In this document: piece by piece, positions 41,964-50,900 of the stretch
Position numbering within the stretch: the stretch's first letter is position 1
Layout: the number at the start of each line of letters is the position of its first letter
Assembly: GCF_001870735.1 (NCBI RefSeq)
Contig: NZ_MORL01000005.1
Span: 17,736 to 81,735, forward strand
Length of the DNA stretch: 64,000 nt
Source: Arsenicibacter rosenii
GTDB taxonomy: Bacteria; Bacteroidota; Bacteroidia; Cytophagales; Spirosomataceae
Direction of reading: 5' to 3'
Translations under genes and position numbers: made by a program
Notes under the pieces: generated by a model
What the model saw: the letters and a program-made list of their open reading frames with translations, nothing else
The model's database searches: none
Told to the model about the DNA's origin: nothing

Positions 41964-42053
41964 TTATTTTTTCTTATGCCGATTCTTCCGAAGCCGCTTC
42001 TTCCGCTTGTGGGTCGCGATCTTATGACGCTTTCTTTTTTTACCGCAAGGCAT
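41964..42053 (-). CDS. 29-residue AURKAIP1/COX24-type basic protein
   Basis: A tiny gene: ATG at 42053, TAA at 41964-41966. The product starts MPCGKKRKRHKIATHKRKKR and ends RLRKNRHKKK; almost every residue is Lys, Arg or His. This matches the small AURKAIP1/COX24-domain proteins found across Bacteroidota, related to the mitochondrial small-subunit protein mS38, and thought to be a ribosomal component. The KKRKRHKIATHKRKKR core is characteristic. It has its own hairpin terminator and lies between the TPR-protein gene and rng. Confidence is high despite its size because the motif is exact. Confidence 0.85.
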   Translation of the reverse strand: MPCGKKRKRHKIATHKRKKRLRKNRHKKK

Positions 42054-42228
42054 ACGTGTCTTAAGGTTAAATATGTAACAATTGTCGGCTAATCACCCGA
42101 TTAGCCCGTTATCTTTCAGCAGCGCTTCAGGAGGAATAATGGTTCATGTAACCTGACATAATGTGGCATATACCTGTCATTGTTCATTATACATCACTCA
42201 TTATTCATTTACGCTTCCGCGTACTGCT

Positions 42229-43074
42229 TCATTTCAAGCGCTCTTCGTATTCACGAACAGCGGCCAGAACCTGTGGATCTTTTTCCTGGGTCTTTACCTT
42301 AGCAAGGACCTTCCGGGCTTCTTCTTTCTGCCCGGCCTCTGCCAGGCTGATACCTAAATAAAACTGCGCTTTGCGGCTGGCCGGGTTATTGGTCAGAATC
42401 TGCCGGAAGCGATCAATTGCGCGCTGATACTGCCCCGACTTCATTGACAACAGACCCAGATTAAACAGAGCCAGCTCATTTGTCGGATCTTGCTGCAACA
42501 CCTCACGCAGGAGCATGATACCCTGCATCGGCGTCTGCGTACTGACATAGGTCATGGCCATATTGGCTTTCGCCGTCAGCAGATCCGGATTCGCATCCAG
42601 TGCTTTTTTGTAGAAAGCGCGTGTTTGTTCACCCAGATAGGCAGACTTCTGATCATCAACGGCAAAACCGTACGCTTCGAAATAAGCATCTCCTGCCACC
42701 AGATTGGTACGTTCATTGGGCATACTTTCTGCCAGTTTACCGGCATAGTAGGCTGCACTGTCATACCGGCTGGCCTCTTTAAAGGCTGCCATCAGCTGGC
42801 CGGTTACGGCTTCTTTCTGCGTTTCACCGGCAGTGGCCAGTTTTTGTTTCAGCTCATCCACACGCTTTTGCTGCTCAGGAGCAAGGGGGGCATTGTGGGC
42901 GGCTGAAGGCATTTCCGAAGCCTTTGAGTCTGAGGGCGTCTGTGATGAAACCTGATCCGTCACACGACCACCCAGCTTTTTGTCTTCATTACGGACAGCC
43001 ACTTTCGGCAGGCTGTATAACCCAACCGTAAGTGCTGAAGCTACTACGACAACAAGAAGAATGGATTTGTTCAT
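42229..43074 (-). CDS. TPR-repeat protein with N-terminal membrane anchor
   Basis: 281 residues. A single N-terminal hydrophobic helix (about 4-24) is followed by a polar, Ser-rich linker and at least four tetratricopeptide units (about 95-270; for example FNLGLLSMKSGQYQRAIDRF and AQFYLGISLAEAGQKEEARK). It should be a periplasm-facing scaffold fixed to the inner membrane. It lies 86 bp downstream of the HU gene on the same strand and may share its transcript. The partner protein is unknown. Confidence 0.8.
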   Translation of the reverse strand: MNKSILLVVVVASALTVGLYSLPKVAVRNEDKKLGGRVTDQVSSQTPSDSKASEMPSAAHNAPLAPEQQKRVDELKQKLATAGETQKEAVTGQLMAAFKEASRYDSAAYYAGKLAESMPNERTNLVAGDAYFEAYGFAVDDQKSAYLGEQTRAFYKKALDANPDLLTAKANMAMTYVSTQTPMQGIMLLREVLQQDPTNELALFNLGLLSMKSGQYQRAIDRFRQILTNNPASRKAQFYLGISLAEAGQKEEARKVLAKVKTQEKDPQVLAAVREYEERLK

Positions 43075-43160
43075 TGATCACTATTTAATTCACAAACGCC
43101 TTCAGCCCCTTAAGCAGTTCCCGATCAGAGAACCAGGTTCTGTGCAAAACGCGGCGGCGC

Positions 43161-43463
43161 TTATTCAGCAGCTACGCCTGATTTTACACTTGATTTCACT
43201 TGCTCTACGAATACTTTAGCCGGCTTGAAGCTCGGGATAAAGTGTTCATCGATAACCATAGCCGTATTTTTAGAGATATTCCGGGCTACTTTCTTAGCTC
43301 TCTTCTTGTTAATGAAGCTGCCAAACCCTCTCACATAAATCGGCTCCTCTTTGGCCAGCGACTCTTTTACTACCGTAAAAAACGATTCTAAAGTATGCGC
43401 TACTTCAGCTTTGTCAATTCCGGTTTTTTCGGCAATTTCTGCGATTACGTCTGCTTTCGTCAC
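43161..43463 (-). CDS. HU/IHF-family DNA-binding protein
   Basis: A 100-residue histone-like protein: MTKADVIAEIAEKTGIDKAEV, the turn VRGFGSFINKKRAKKVARN with the family signature G-F-G-S-F, and the DNA-bending arm with P in HFIPSFKPAK. It should bend and compact DNA as a dimer. A minus-strand TAnnTTTG box lies 63 bases upstream (43526-43533). It is divergent from mutY. Arrangement HU-mutY-ssb-gldE is common in Bacteroidota. Confidence 0.93.
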   Translation of the reverse strand: MTKADVIAEIAEKTGIDKAEVAHTLESFFTVVKESLAKEEPIYVRGFGSFINKKRAKKVARNISKNTAMVIDEHFIPSFKPAKVFVEQVKSSVKSGVAAE

Positions 43464-43525
43464 GACTTTCTAAAACTTTAACGTTTACTGAGTTGTTGAA
43501 AAATCAGGTGTCAAAAATGGGAGTA

Positions 43526-43533
43526 CAAAGGTA
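43526..43533 (-). promoter_or_regulatory. Bacteroidota -7 box for the HU gene
   Basis: Plus-strand caaaggta is tacctttg on the minus strand, an exact TAnnTTTG, 63 bases before the HU start at 43463. Confidence 0.55.
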
Positions 43534-43604
43534 TGGCTTTCCATTAGAAATTAAAAGTAAGGTTTTCGTGTTTTTCCGTCTTTAATCACATTTTTTATTT
43601 TATT

Positions 43605-44720
43605 TTGGATTGGCAATCAGACAATAAACCCAACGAGGTAACCGTTCAAGACACTTTTGCGCCGGTTCTGGAAGCATGGTATGAACGGCATAAACGAAAC
43701 CTGCCGTGGCGGCACACCCGCGACCCCTACGCCATCTGGCTTTCAGAAGTAATTCTGCAACAAACCCGTGTTGCTCAGGGACTTCCCTATTACGAACGTT
43801 TTTTAAATACCTATCCGCACGTACGGGCGATGGCCGAAGCCGATGAACGGGATATTTTACGTCTCTGGCAAGGGCTCGGCTACTACTCGCGGGCCCGCAA
43901 TATGCATCAGACAGCCCGTCAGATTACGACAGAACGGGCCGGTAAGTTCCCGGATACCTACCAAAGTCTGTTACAATTAAAAGGTATCGGCGCCTATACG
44001 GCCGCAGCGATTGCTTCTTTCGCCTTCGGTGAGCGGGTTGCCGTCGTTGACGGGAACGTCTACCGCGTGCTGGCACGGGTTTTCGGCATTTCTGAAGACA
44101 TTACCACGACTCAGGCACGGAAAACCTTTGCCACGCTGGCTCAGCAGCTGATTCAGGCCGCCAATGACCCGGCTACCTATAATCAGGCTATCATGGAGTT
44201 CGGTGCGATTCAGTGTACGCCTGTTGCGCCTGACTGCCTGCTCTGTCCGGTGCATGCACACTGCGTGGCCTTTCAGACCGGCCGGCAGCATCTGCTTCCC
44301 GTTAAGAGCAAAAAAGCAGCCGTCCGCGAACGGTTCTTTACGTATATCGTACTGACGCGGCTGCACCCTGACCAGGGGCTGCAGCTGGCTATGCGGGAAC
44401 GTACCGATCGTGATGTCTGGCAGAACCTGTACGACTTTTACCTGATTGAAACCGATGAGCCGAAAGAAAGCCTGCGGGAGCTCTCCTTACCTGAAAATTT
44501 GTCATTCATTCTGCCAATTTCAGTCGCGCAGGGCCATCCGGTAAAGCTGGTACAACTTTTGTCACACCAACGTATCAGAGGCTGGTTTTATCAACTAATT
44601 GTTCCGTATGAGGCGTCAGAAAGGCTACCTGACGGTTTTTCATGGTTTACCCCGGCGGCAGCCGAGCAACTGCCAAAGCCGGTTCTGATCACGAATTATC
44701 TTCAGAATCAGCTTGGATAA
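43605..44720 (+). CDS. mutY: A/G-specific adenine glycosylase
   Basis: A 371-residue base-excision enzyme that removes adenine opposite 8-oxoguanine. It has NLPWRHTRDPYAIWLSEVILQQTRV with the catalytic Glu, the helix-hairpin-helix LKGIGAYTAAAIASFAF, VAVVDGNVYRVLAR with the catalytic Asp, a 4Fe-4S cluster C-x6-C-x2-C-x5-C (CTPVAPDCLLCPVHAHC), and a C-terminal MutT-like domain for 8-oxoG recognition. It appears to start at TTG 43605 because no ATG precedes the domain; an unrecognised start a few codons away is possible. Confidence 0.95.
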   Translation: MDWQSDNKPNEVTVQDTFAPVLEAWYERHKRNLPWRHTRDPYAIWLSEVILQQTRVAQGLPYYERFLNTYPHVRAMAEADERDILRLWQGLGYYSRARNMHQTARQITTERAGKFPDTYQSLLQLKGIGAYTAAAIASFAFGERVAVVDGNVYRVLARVFGISEDITTTQARKTFATLAQQLIQAANDPATYNQAIMEFGAIQCTPVAPDCLLCPVHAHCVAFQTGRQHLLPVKSKKAAVRERFFTYIVLTRLHPDQGLQLAMRERTDRDVWQNLYDFYLIETDEPKESLRELSLPENLSFILPISVAQGHPVKLVQLLSHQRIRGWFYQLIVPYEASERLPDGFSWFTPAAAEQLPKPVLITNYLQNQLG

Positions 44721-44794
44721 GTCTTTTTTTCGGCGTATCTTTAATCTCTCTGTGCCACGCAGTTTTTTCATATATTAACGACAAAACAACAGAT

Positions 44795-45307
44795 ATGGCT
44801 GGTGTTAACAAAGTAATTTTAATCGGTAATCTGGGAAGTGATCCGGAGATCCGCTATCTTGACGGAGGCTCAACAGTTGCCCGTTTTAATATCGCCACAA
44901 CCGAAGCATACACAAACCGTAATGGTGAGCGTGTGGAGCAAACCGAATGGCACCGGGTCGAGTTATGGGATAATCTGGCAAAAATTGCCGAACAATACCT
45001 GCGCAAAGGCCATCAGGTATATATCGAGGGGAAACTGCGCAGCGAAACCTGGCAGGATAAAGACGGTGTTCAGCGTACCGGTGTACGGGTACGGGGCACC
45101 GGTATGACGCTGCTCCGGAATCCGGCCGAAGGCAGCGAGTCAACAGGCCCCGCCTATTCGGCACAACCGGCAGCGGCCAGCCAGAGCCAGCCGGCTGCAC
45201 CGGCGGCCAGACCAGCTCCGGCTCCGGCTCCGTCACCAGCCCCGAGACGACAGCCCGAACCGGTACCTTTTGAAAACAACGGCGGAGACGACGATCTCCC
45301 CTTCTAG
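44795..45307 (+). CDS. ssb: Single-stranded DNA-binding protein
   Basis: 170 residues. OB fold MAGVNKVILIGNLGSDPEIRYL to about residue 110, an Ala/Pro-rich linker (about 120-155) and the acidic tip DDDLPF that recruits replication and repair partners. The start at 44795 gives the family N-terminus; longer upstream reading overlaps mutY. It binds single-stranded DNA as a tetramer. It lies 74 bp after mutY and before gldE, the usual Bacteroidota order. A long imperfect hairpin follows the stop. Confidence 0.97.
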   Translation: MAGVNKVILIGNLGSDPEIRYLDGGSTVARFNIATTEAYTNRNGERVEQTEWHRVELWDNLAKIAEQYLRKGHQVYIEGKLRSETWQDKDGVQRTGVRVRGTGMTLLRNPAEGSESTGPAYSAQPAAASQSQPAAPAARPAPAPAPSPAPRRQPEPVPFENNGGDDDLPF

Positions 45308-45313
45308 TACGTT

Positions 45314-45375
45314 GTCCGTATACAACAACTTCAGGCCGGTCATTATCCAGACGGCCTGAAGTGTTGTATACGGAC
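45314..45375. terminator. Long hairpin between ssb and gldE
   Basis: Arms 45314-45338 and 45352-45375 pair over 24 bp with one bulged base; loop of 13 bases. It starts 7 bases after the ssb stop. No T-run follows, so it may act as a processing or attenuation hairpin rather than a full terminator. Confidence 0.55.
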
Positions 45376-45406
45376 CTGAAATCAGTGTGAACCAAATACA
45401 ACCTGA

Positions 45407-46774
45407 ATGGATCCGGGAGACCCGTCGATACGACAGGTGTTACCAGCAGCCGATGCCAGCTGGAGCACCTACTTCAACGAATATGGCCTGTTTGCGGCCC
45501 TGTTGCTATTACTTTTGGTGCTGGCCAGTTTAGCTTCAGCCACCGAAGCGGCCTTCTTTACCCTCACTCCTGAACACCGTAACAGTTGCCGGGAAAGCAC
45601 TGATCCCGCTGACAAACGGATTGCCCGGCTGCTCGAACGACCACGCCGGCTGCTTGCTTCTCTGGTTATCCTTAACAACACCTTCAATATCGCCATCGTC
45701 GTTATTGTTACCTATCTGACTTGGCATACAGCCCAGCACCTGAAGGCATCGGCCTGGTGGCTCATTGGCGGAACCCTGCTGACAACGCTGGCCATCGTTC
45801 TTTTCGGTGAGATTATTCCAAAGCTGTATGCCAGCCAGAACAACATTACGGTCGCCCGTCAGACGGCTCCGCTGGCCCAACTCGCGTTGTTTTTATTTAA
45901 GCCCTTCTCGATTCTGCTTGTCAACCTCAGCAACCAGATTGATAAACGCATCCAGCGCCGCGGCTACCGGGTGTCGGTCGAAGAACTGAATCAGGCCGTT
46001 GATCTGGCCGGCAGCGACTCAACGGCCGAAGAGCGCGAAATCATTAAAGGCATTGTCAACTTCAGCAACCTGACCGCGCGTCAGGTTATGCGTTCCCGGG
46101 TCGATATTTCAGCGGTCGATTTTAATTTTACCTTCACCGAACTCATGGAACGGATCAACGTGTCGGGGTATTCCCGTATTCCGGTATTTAAGGAAAGCAT
46201 TGACCAGGTCGAAGGCATTCTTTACATTAAAGACCTGCTTCCGCACCTCAATGCCGACCATGATTTCTCATGGCAACACCTGATCCGTCCTGCCTTTTTT
46301 ATTCCCGAACAAAAAAAAGTTGATGACCTGCTTCAGGACTTTCAGAAAAAACGGGTGCATCTGGCCATTGTCGTCGATGAATACGGCGGAACCCGGGGCC
46401 TTGTAACACTGGAGGATATTATCGAAGAAATTCTGGGCGACATCAACGATGAGTTCGATGACGAAGAACTGGCTCCTTTTCGCCGGATCAATGATCACAC
46501 CTTTATTTTTGAAGGTAAAACCGCCTTATCGGATGTCTGCCGCGCACTCGACATTGATCTTTCCCTTTTTGATGATATCCGGGAAGGCAGCGAATCGCTG
46601 GGTGGTTTACTCCTCGCGCTTTTCAATCATTTGCCTGGCGAAGGGGAAGAAATCAGTACGCAGGGGCTTACCTTTCATGTACTGAAGGCAGATCATAAGC
46701 GTATTCATGAGGTCAGAATTACGCGTAAAGCTGAGCAGGAACGACCTGAATCCGTGGCGTCAAAAGAATCATGA
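45407..46774 (+). CDS. gldE: GldE-like CNNM/CBS-domain membrane protein
   Basis: 455 residues of the HlyC/CorC (TlyC) family. An N-terminal DUF21/CNNM domain with four hydrophobic segments (about 20-175) is followed by two CBS domains (about 215-335; VMRSRVDISAVDFNF, SRIPVFKESIDQVEGILYIKDLL, VDEYGGTRGLVTLEDIIEEILGDI) and a C-terminal CorC_HlyC domain. In Bacteroidota the member next to mutY-ssb is GldE, linked to gliding motility and the type IX system. The usual following gene gldD is not found here. The symbol rests on gene order plus family. Confidence 0.8.
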   Translation: MDPGDPSIRQVLPAADASWSTYFNEYGLFAALLLLLLVLASLASATEAAFFTLTPEHRNSCRESTDPADKRIARLLERPRRLLASLVILNNTFNIAIVVIVTYLTWHTAQHLKASAWWLIGGTLLTTLAIVLFGEIIPKLYASQNNITVARQTAPLAQLALFLFKPFSILLVNLSNQIDKRIQRRGYRVSVEELNQAVDLAGSDSTAEEREIIKGIVNFSNLTARQVMRSRVDISAVDFNFTFTELMERINVSGYSRIPVFKESIDQVEGILYIKDLLPHLNADHDFSWQHLIRPAFFIPEQKKVDDLLQDFQKKRVHLAIVVDEYGGTRGLVTLEDIIEEILGDINDEFDDEELAPFRRINDHTFIFEGKTALSDVCRALDIDLSLFDDIREGSESLGGLLLALFNHLPGEGEEISTQGLTFHVLKADHKRIHEVRITRKAEQERPESVASKES

Positions 46775-46883
46775 CCAGAATTACAAGCCATTTACTAAAA
46801 AAACCTACTAAATAATGTACATATAAGCGCTGTATCATCTTATTTTAATAATTTGTAAAGCCAATCTCTAGCGAAATAAGAAG

Positions 46884-47909
46884 ATGAGTCTGATAGCAAC
46901 ACTGAAAACCGCACTTAAGCGCGTACTCCGCCCTGAGCCTAAACCCCTTACGGATTTCGAATACCGTACCCTTCCCTGGATCGATAAAAAAGAGGCTGAC
47001 ATAGATGCTTTTATCAGGCAATACGGACGCAAAAATGACTTCCCGTATGACCTGCGGGAGAAGCTTCAGTTCTGGAAAGAAAACGGCTATGTTATTCTGG
47101 AAAAAGCGATTCCGGACAGCTGGCTGGATATGCTCTGGAGTGAAGTTGAGGAGGTCTTTACCAACAATGATAAGTACGCCATTAAAATCCAGGTAGACCT
47201 GCCTGAATACACGGGCCGTTCCGTTCAGATAGCCAAAGACCTGCCTCAGAACGTAATCAATGGGCAATACATTAAAGTAATTGACTTTCACAATAGCTCG
47301 GTTGCCGCCAAAAAAATCATGCTGCATAAAAGCATTGCGTCTTTTCTGGAAGCGGTTTTCGGTGATCGTGTCATTGCGATGCAAAGCTTATTTTTTAAGT
47401 ATGGCAGTCAGCAGGCAACGCATCAGGATTTTGCCTATGTGGTATCTGAAAATCCAAGCCATCTGGCTGCGGCCTGGATAGCGATGGAAGACATTCACAT
47501 CGATTCCGGACCGCTTTTTTATTACCCCGGCTCACATACCAATCAGAAATTTAATTTCGGTAACGGTATTTTCTTTAATGGTCAGTCTGCCCGGGATCCA
47601 AACGATTTTGCCCGGTTTATCGAAGCAAACTGTACGGCCCTTGGCCAGCAACGCAAGACGCTTCTGATTAAAAAAGGGGATGTATTGCTCTGGCACGCAG
47701 CCCTCGCACACGGTGGCGATGCAATTAATAACCCGGCGTTGACCCGTAAATCATTTGTTTGTCATTATTCCTCGCAGAATGCCTATCGCCATCACCGCCA
47801 AAAGCCGGACGAAGAGCCGGTACGGCATACCTACAACGGCGCTGATGTATTTGCCCATCCGTTCCTGAAAGATCACGAAGATCTGTTTAAAGGGGGCGAA
47901 GATCTGTAA
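46884..47909 (+). CDS. Phytanoyl-CoA dioxygenase (PhyH) family protein
   Basis: A 341-residue Fe(II)/2-oxoglutarate-dependent oxygenase of the PhyH group. Metal ligands appear as HQD in QATHQDFAYVV (about residues 175-177) and a distal His in LWHAALAHGGDAIN (about 275-280), followed by the Arg of NPALTRKSFVCHYS that binds 2-oxoglutarate. YYPGSHTNQKF is the typical strand between them. The substrate cannot be predicted; PhyH members hydroxylate lipids, amino acids or natural products. It ends in a perfect 20-bp hairpin. Confidence 0.85.
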   Translation: MSLIATLKTALKRVLRPEPKPLTDFEYRTLPWIDKKEADIDAFIRQYGRKNDFPYDLREKLQFWKENGYVILEKAIPDSWLDMLWSEVEEVFTNNDKYAIKIQVDLPEYTGRSVQIAKDLPQNVINGQYIKVIDFHNSSVAAKKIMLHKSIASFLEAVFGDRVIAMQSLFFKYGSQQATHQDFAYVVSENPSHLAAAWIAMEDIHIDSGPLFYYPGSHTNQKFNFGNGIFFNGQSARDPNDFARFIEANCTALGQQRKTLLIKKGDVLLWHAALAHGGDAINNPALTRKSFVCHYSSQNAYRHHRQKPDEEPVRHTYNGADVFAHPFLKDHEDLFKGGEDL

Positions 47910-47925
47910 GCATTCCGTTCAACCA

Positions 47926-47972
47926 GTATCAACGAAAAACGCAGGTGATGAGCCTGCGTTTTTCGTTGATAC
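47926..47972. terminator. Bidirectional hairpin terminator
   Basis: gtatcaacgaaaaacgcagg (47926-47945) and its exact complement (47953-47972) with loop tgatgag. It separates the PhyH gene from the convergent adhesin gene and has A/T runs within the stem. Confidence 0.8.
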
Positions 47973-47981
47973 GACTTAAAA

Positions 47982-50900
47982 TTAACGGATTATCCGTTTC
48001 ACCGAAATCGGAATACAGACGGCCGGCGGGCACTGACAGGTGTCGGGCAGGAGTACCGTCTGGTCGCGGTAGCAACCCAAGGCGTCGTAAATCCGCACTG
48101 TATACGACTTATTGCCCGACAGGCCCGTCGCCACTACCCCGTTCGGCGGTACGGCAGTCAGCGTCGGAGTTGCAACCGTGAAGCTCGTCCCTTCCGAAAC
48201 TGCATACTGATACATCCCCGGCGTTGCCCCCAGACCCGTCACCCGTAGCTGACCGTCGGCATTGGCCTGCGACGCTGCACATGTTGGCGCCGTTGGCACC
48301 ACCGTAAACGAGGTCACCTCCTGCTCTTCGATGATGATCGGGCAGCAGGACTGGTCAGGGCACGCCGCCTGCGCATTCACCACTAAACGGTATTCCCCTG
48401 CCTGCGTGGCGGTGTAGCTGCCCAGAGCCCCCTCGTATACCTTTGTCTCCACACCCGACACGGGCTTGAAGTACCACTGGTACAGACTATACCCTGCCGG
48501 CGCATTCAGCCGGATCTGGTAGCCCGAGTCCTTGCAGACACGGATCGGGACACTCGTGCATACGTTGGCCGTATCGCCCGGCATCGACGCCGTGTTGTAA
48601 AGCACACCGTCTGCCGTGATACTCACCGAATAAGTCAATGTGGCTACAGTCCCGCCATTCAGCTGCCCGACACTCCACTGATTCGAAAACACCGAATACG
48701 TCCCGGCATTGGTACTTACCGACGCGGGCAAGATGGTCAGCCCTGACGACAGCACATCGTTTACCAAAATGCTATAGCCCGCCGCATTGCCCGTGTTGCT
48801 TATCATCACCGTATAGCTGATCACATCGCCCACCTGCGCCCGTGAGGCACTTACGACCTTATCCAGGTTCAGTATCGGCGCACCCGAAATACCCGTCACC
48901 GTTACACTTTTAACATCGCTACAGGTCGGCGTCACTACGCAGGACACCGAATAGACATTCGTTCCCTGACTGGCGGTGGCCGATGCCACACTACCACTGG
49001 CGCCGGCAATACTCCACTGCAACTGGCCGCTGGTACAGCCTGAGGCGGTCAGACTCACCACGCTGCCGCTGGCAACGGTCAGGCTACCGGTGGTGAGAGT
49101 GACACCGGGGACAGCCACCACTGTCACCTGCGCGGCCACTTCGACGCTGTTGGCTCCGGTGGTACAGATGGCCGTGTAGCCCTGTGTCTGCGTAGGCGTC
49201 ACCACCACACTGGCGGTCGTCTGCCCGTTGATGCCGTTGCCCAGCCAGCTCAGCGAGCCGGTGCAGCCGGTAGCGGTCAAGGTCACGCTTTGTCCCTGAC
49301 AAACCATCGCATCAGCCACTATTAAATCATTGGTATTGGCACTACCCACCGATACCTGCGCCGTAGAACGGCAACCCAGGGTCGTCACACAGGTAACACT
49401 ATATTGACTACTAACGGCTGCCGGTACGATGATACTGGTTTTGCCGTTGTCAGCCGCGCCGGTTGACCAGGTCAGGCTCCCGTTGGTGCAGCCGCGTACG
49501 GATACGGTAATGGCTGTTGAACTGGCGGCCGAGGTGCGGCTGATGGTCAGGCTGGCCGGTAAAACGACCGTGGCCACACCAACGGCCGAAGAAGCCGGGC
49601 CCGTTTGTGGGGTACAGGTCGCCGTATAAGCCGTTGTCTGGGTCAGAACCGGCGTTGTCAGGCTGTTACCCGTCGTACTGTTCGACCACGTTACTGTCCC
49701 GTTGGCACAGCCCGAAGCCGTCAGGGTGGCACTGCTGCCGGAGCATACCGTCGCCGATACCACCACTAAACTCGCCGCTGGCTGGGTGTTGACGGTGATG
49801 GTGGCCGTCGTCAGACAGCCCGGACCCGTCAGACACGTGGCACTGTAAGTTTGTGTGGTCTGGGACGGCGTTACGCTGATGGTGGCGGTGTTTTCTCCCG
49901 TCGACCACGTCACCGTGCCCCCACAGCCGATGGCCGACAAGCTCACCGGCGTGTTGACCGTTACGTTGGTGGCGCTCGCCGCCAGGCTCAGCACCGGCTG
50001 TGGCATTACTGTGGCCACACCAACGGCCCAGGTCGTTGAACCGGTCTGGGTCGTACAGGTCGCCGTATAATTCGTTGTCTGGGTCAGAACCGGCGTTGTC
50101 AGGCTGTTGCCCGTCGTGCCATTCGACCACGTTACTGTCCCGTTATTGCAGCCCGTTGTCGTTAATACCGCCGCCGAACTATAGCAAACCGTCGCCGATA
50201 CCACCACCAGACTCGCTGCCGGTTGGGTGTTGACGGTGATGGTGGCCGTCGTTAAGCAGCCCGGACCCGTCACGCACGTGGCACTGTAAGTTTGTGTGGT
50301 CTGCGATGGTGTCACGCTGATGGTGGCGGTGTTTTCTCCCGTCGACCACGTCACCGTGCCCCCACAGCCGATGGCTGACAGGCTGACCGGTGTACCCACC
50401 GTCACGTTTGTTGAACTGGCCGCCAGACTCAGCACCGGCTGTGGCATTACTGTGGCCACACCAACGGCCCAGGTCGTTGAACCGGTCTGGGTCGTACAGG
50501 TCGCTGTATAATTCGTTGTCTGGGTCAGAACCGGCGTTGTCAGGCTGTTACCCGTCGTGCCATTCGACCACGTTACTGTGCCAATACAGCTTGATGCGGT
50601 CAGGGTGGCCGAACTGCCGTAACAGATGGTTGCTGAAGTTAACACAAGCGATGGTGCTATGGTACAGCTGGCCGGAGCACTATAAGTTGCGAGTGCCGAA
50701 CTACAGCCTGCCAGTGTTATGACTACCGTATGCGATCCGGTACCAGACTCAAGGCCTGTCAGCGAATAGGCAACCGAAGTTGCTGAAGCACCGATGGCCA
50801 ATGTCTCCGAGTAGGTCCCATCAGTGATAACAGCGGTTCCGCCAGGCGTATTGGTCAGACTGATTGTTCCCGAAATGCTGTACTGATTATTCAGTGAATT

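Noticed and set aside
49666..50130. Frames on either strand inside the adhesin repeats
   Set aside because: They repeat every 441 bp as shadows of the adhesin codons and have no independent start or family motif.
49681..50600. Direct repeats considered as a CRISPR array
   Set aside because: The unit is 441 bp, continuous and in frame with a protein; there is no short repeat-spacer pattern and no cas gene.
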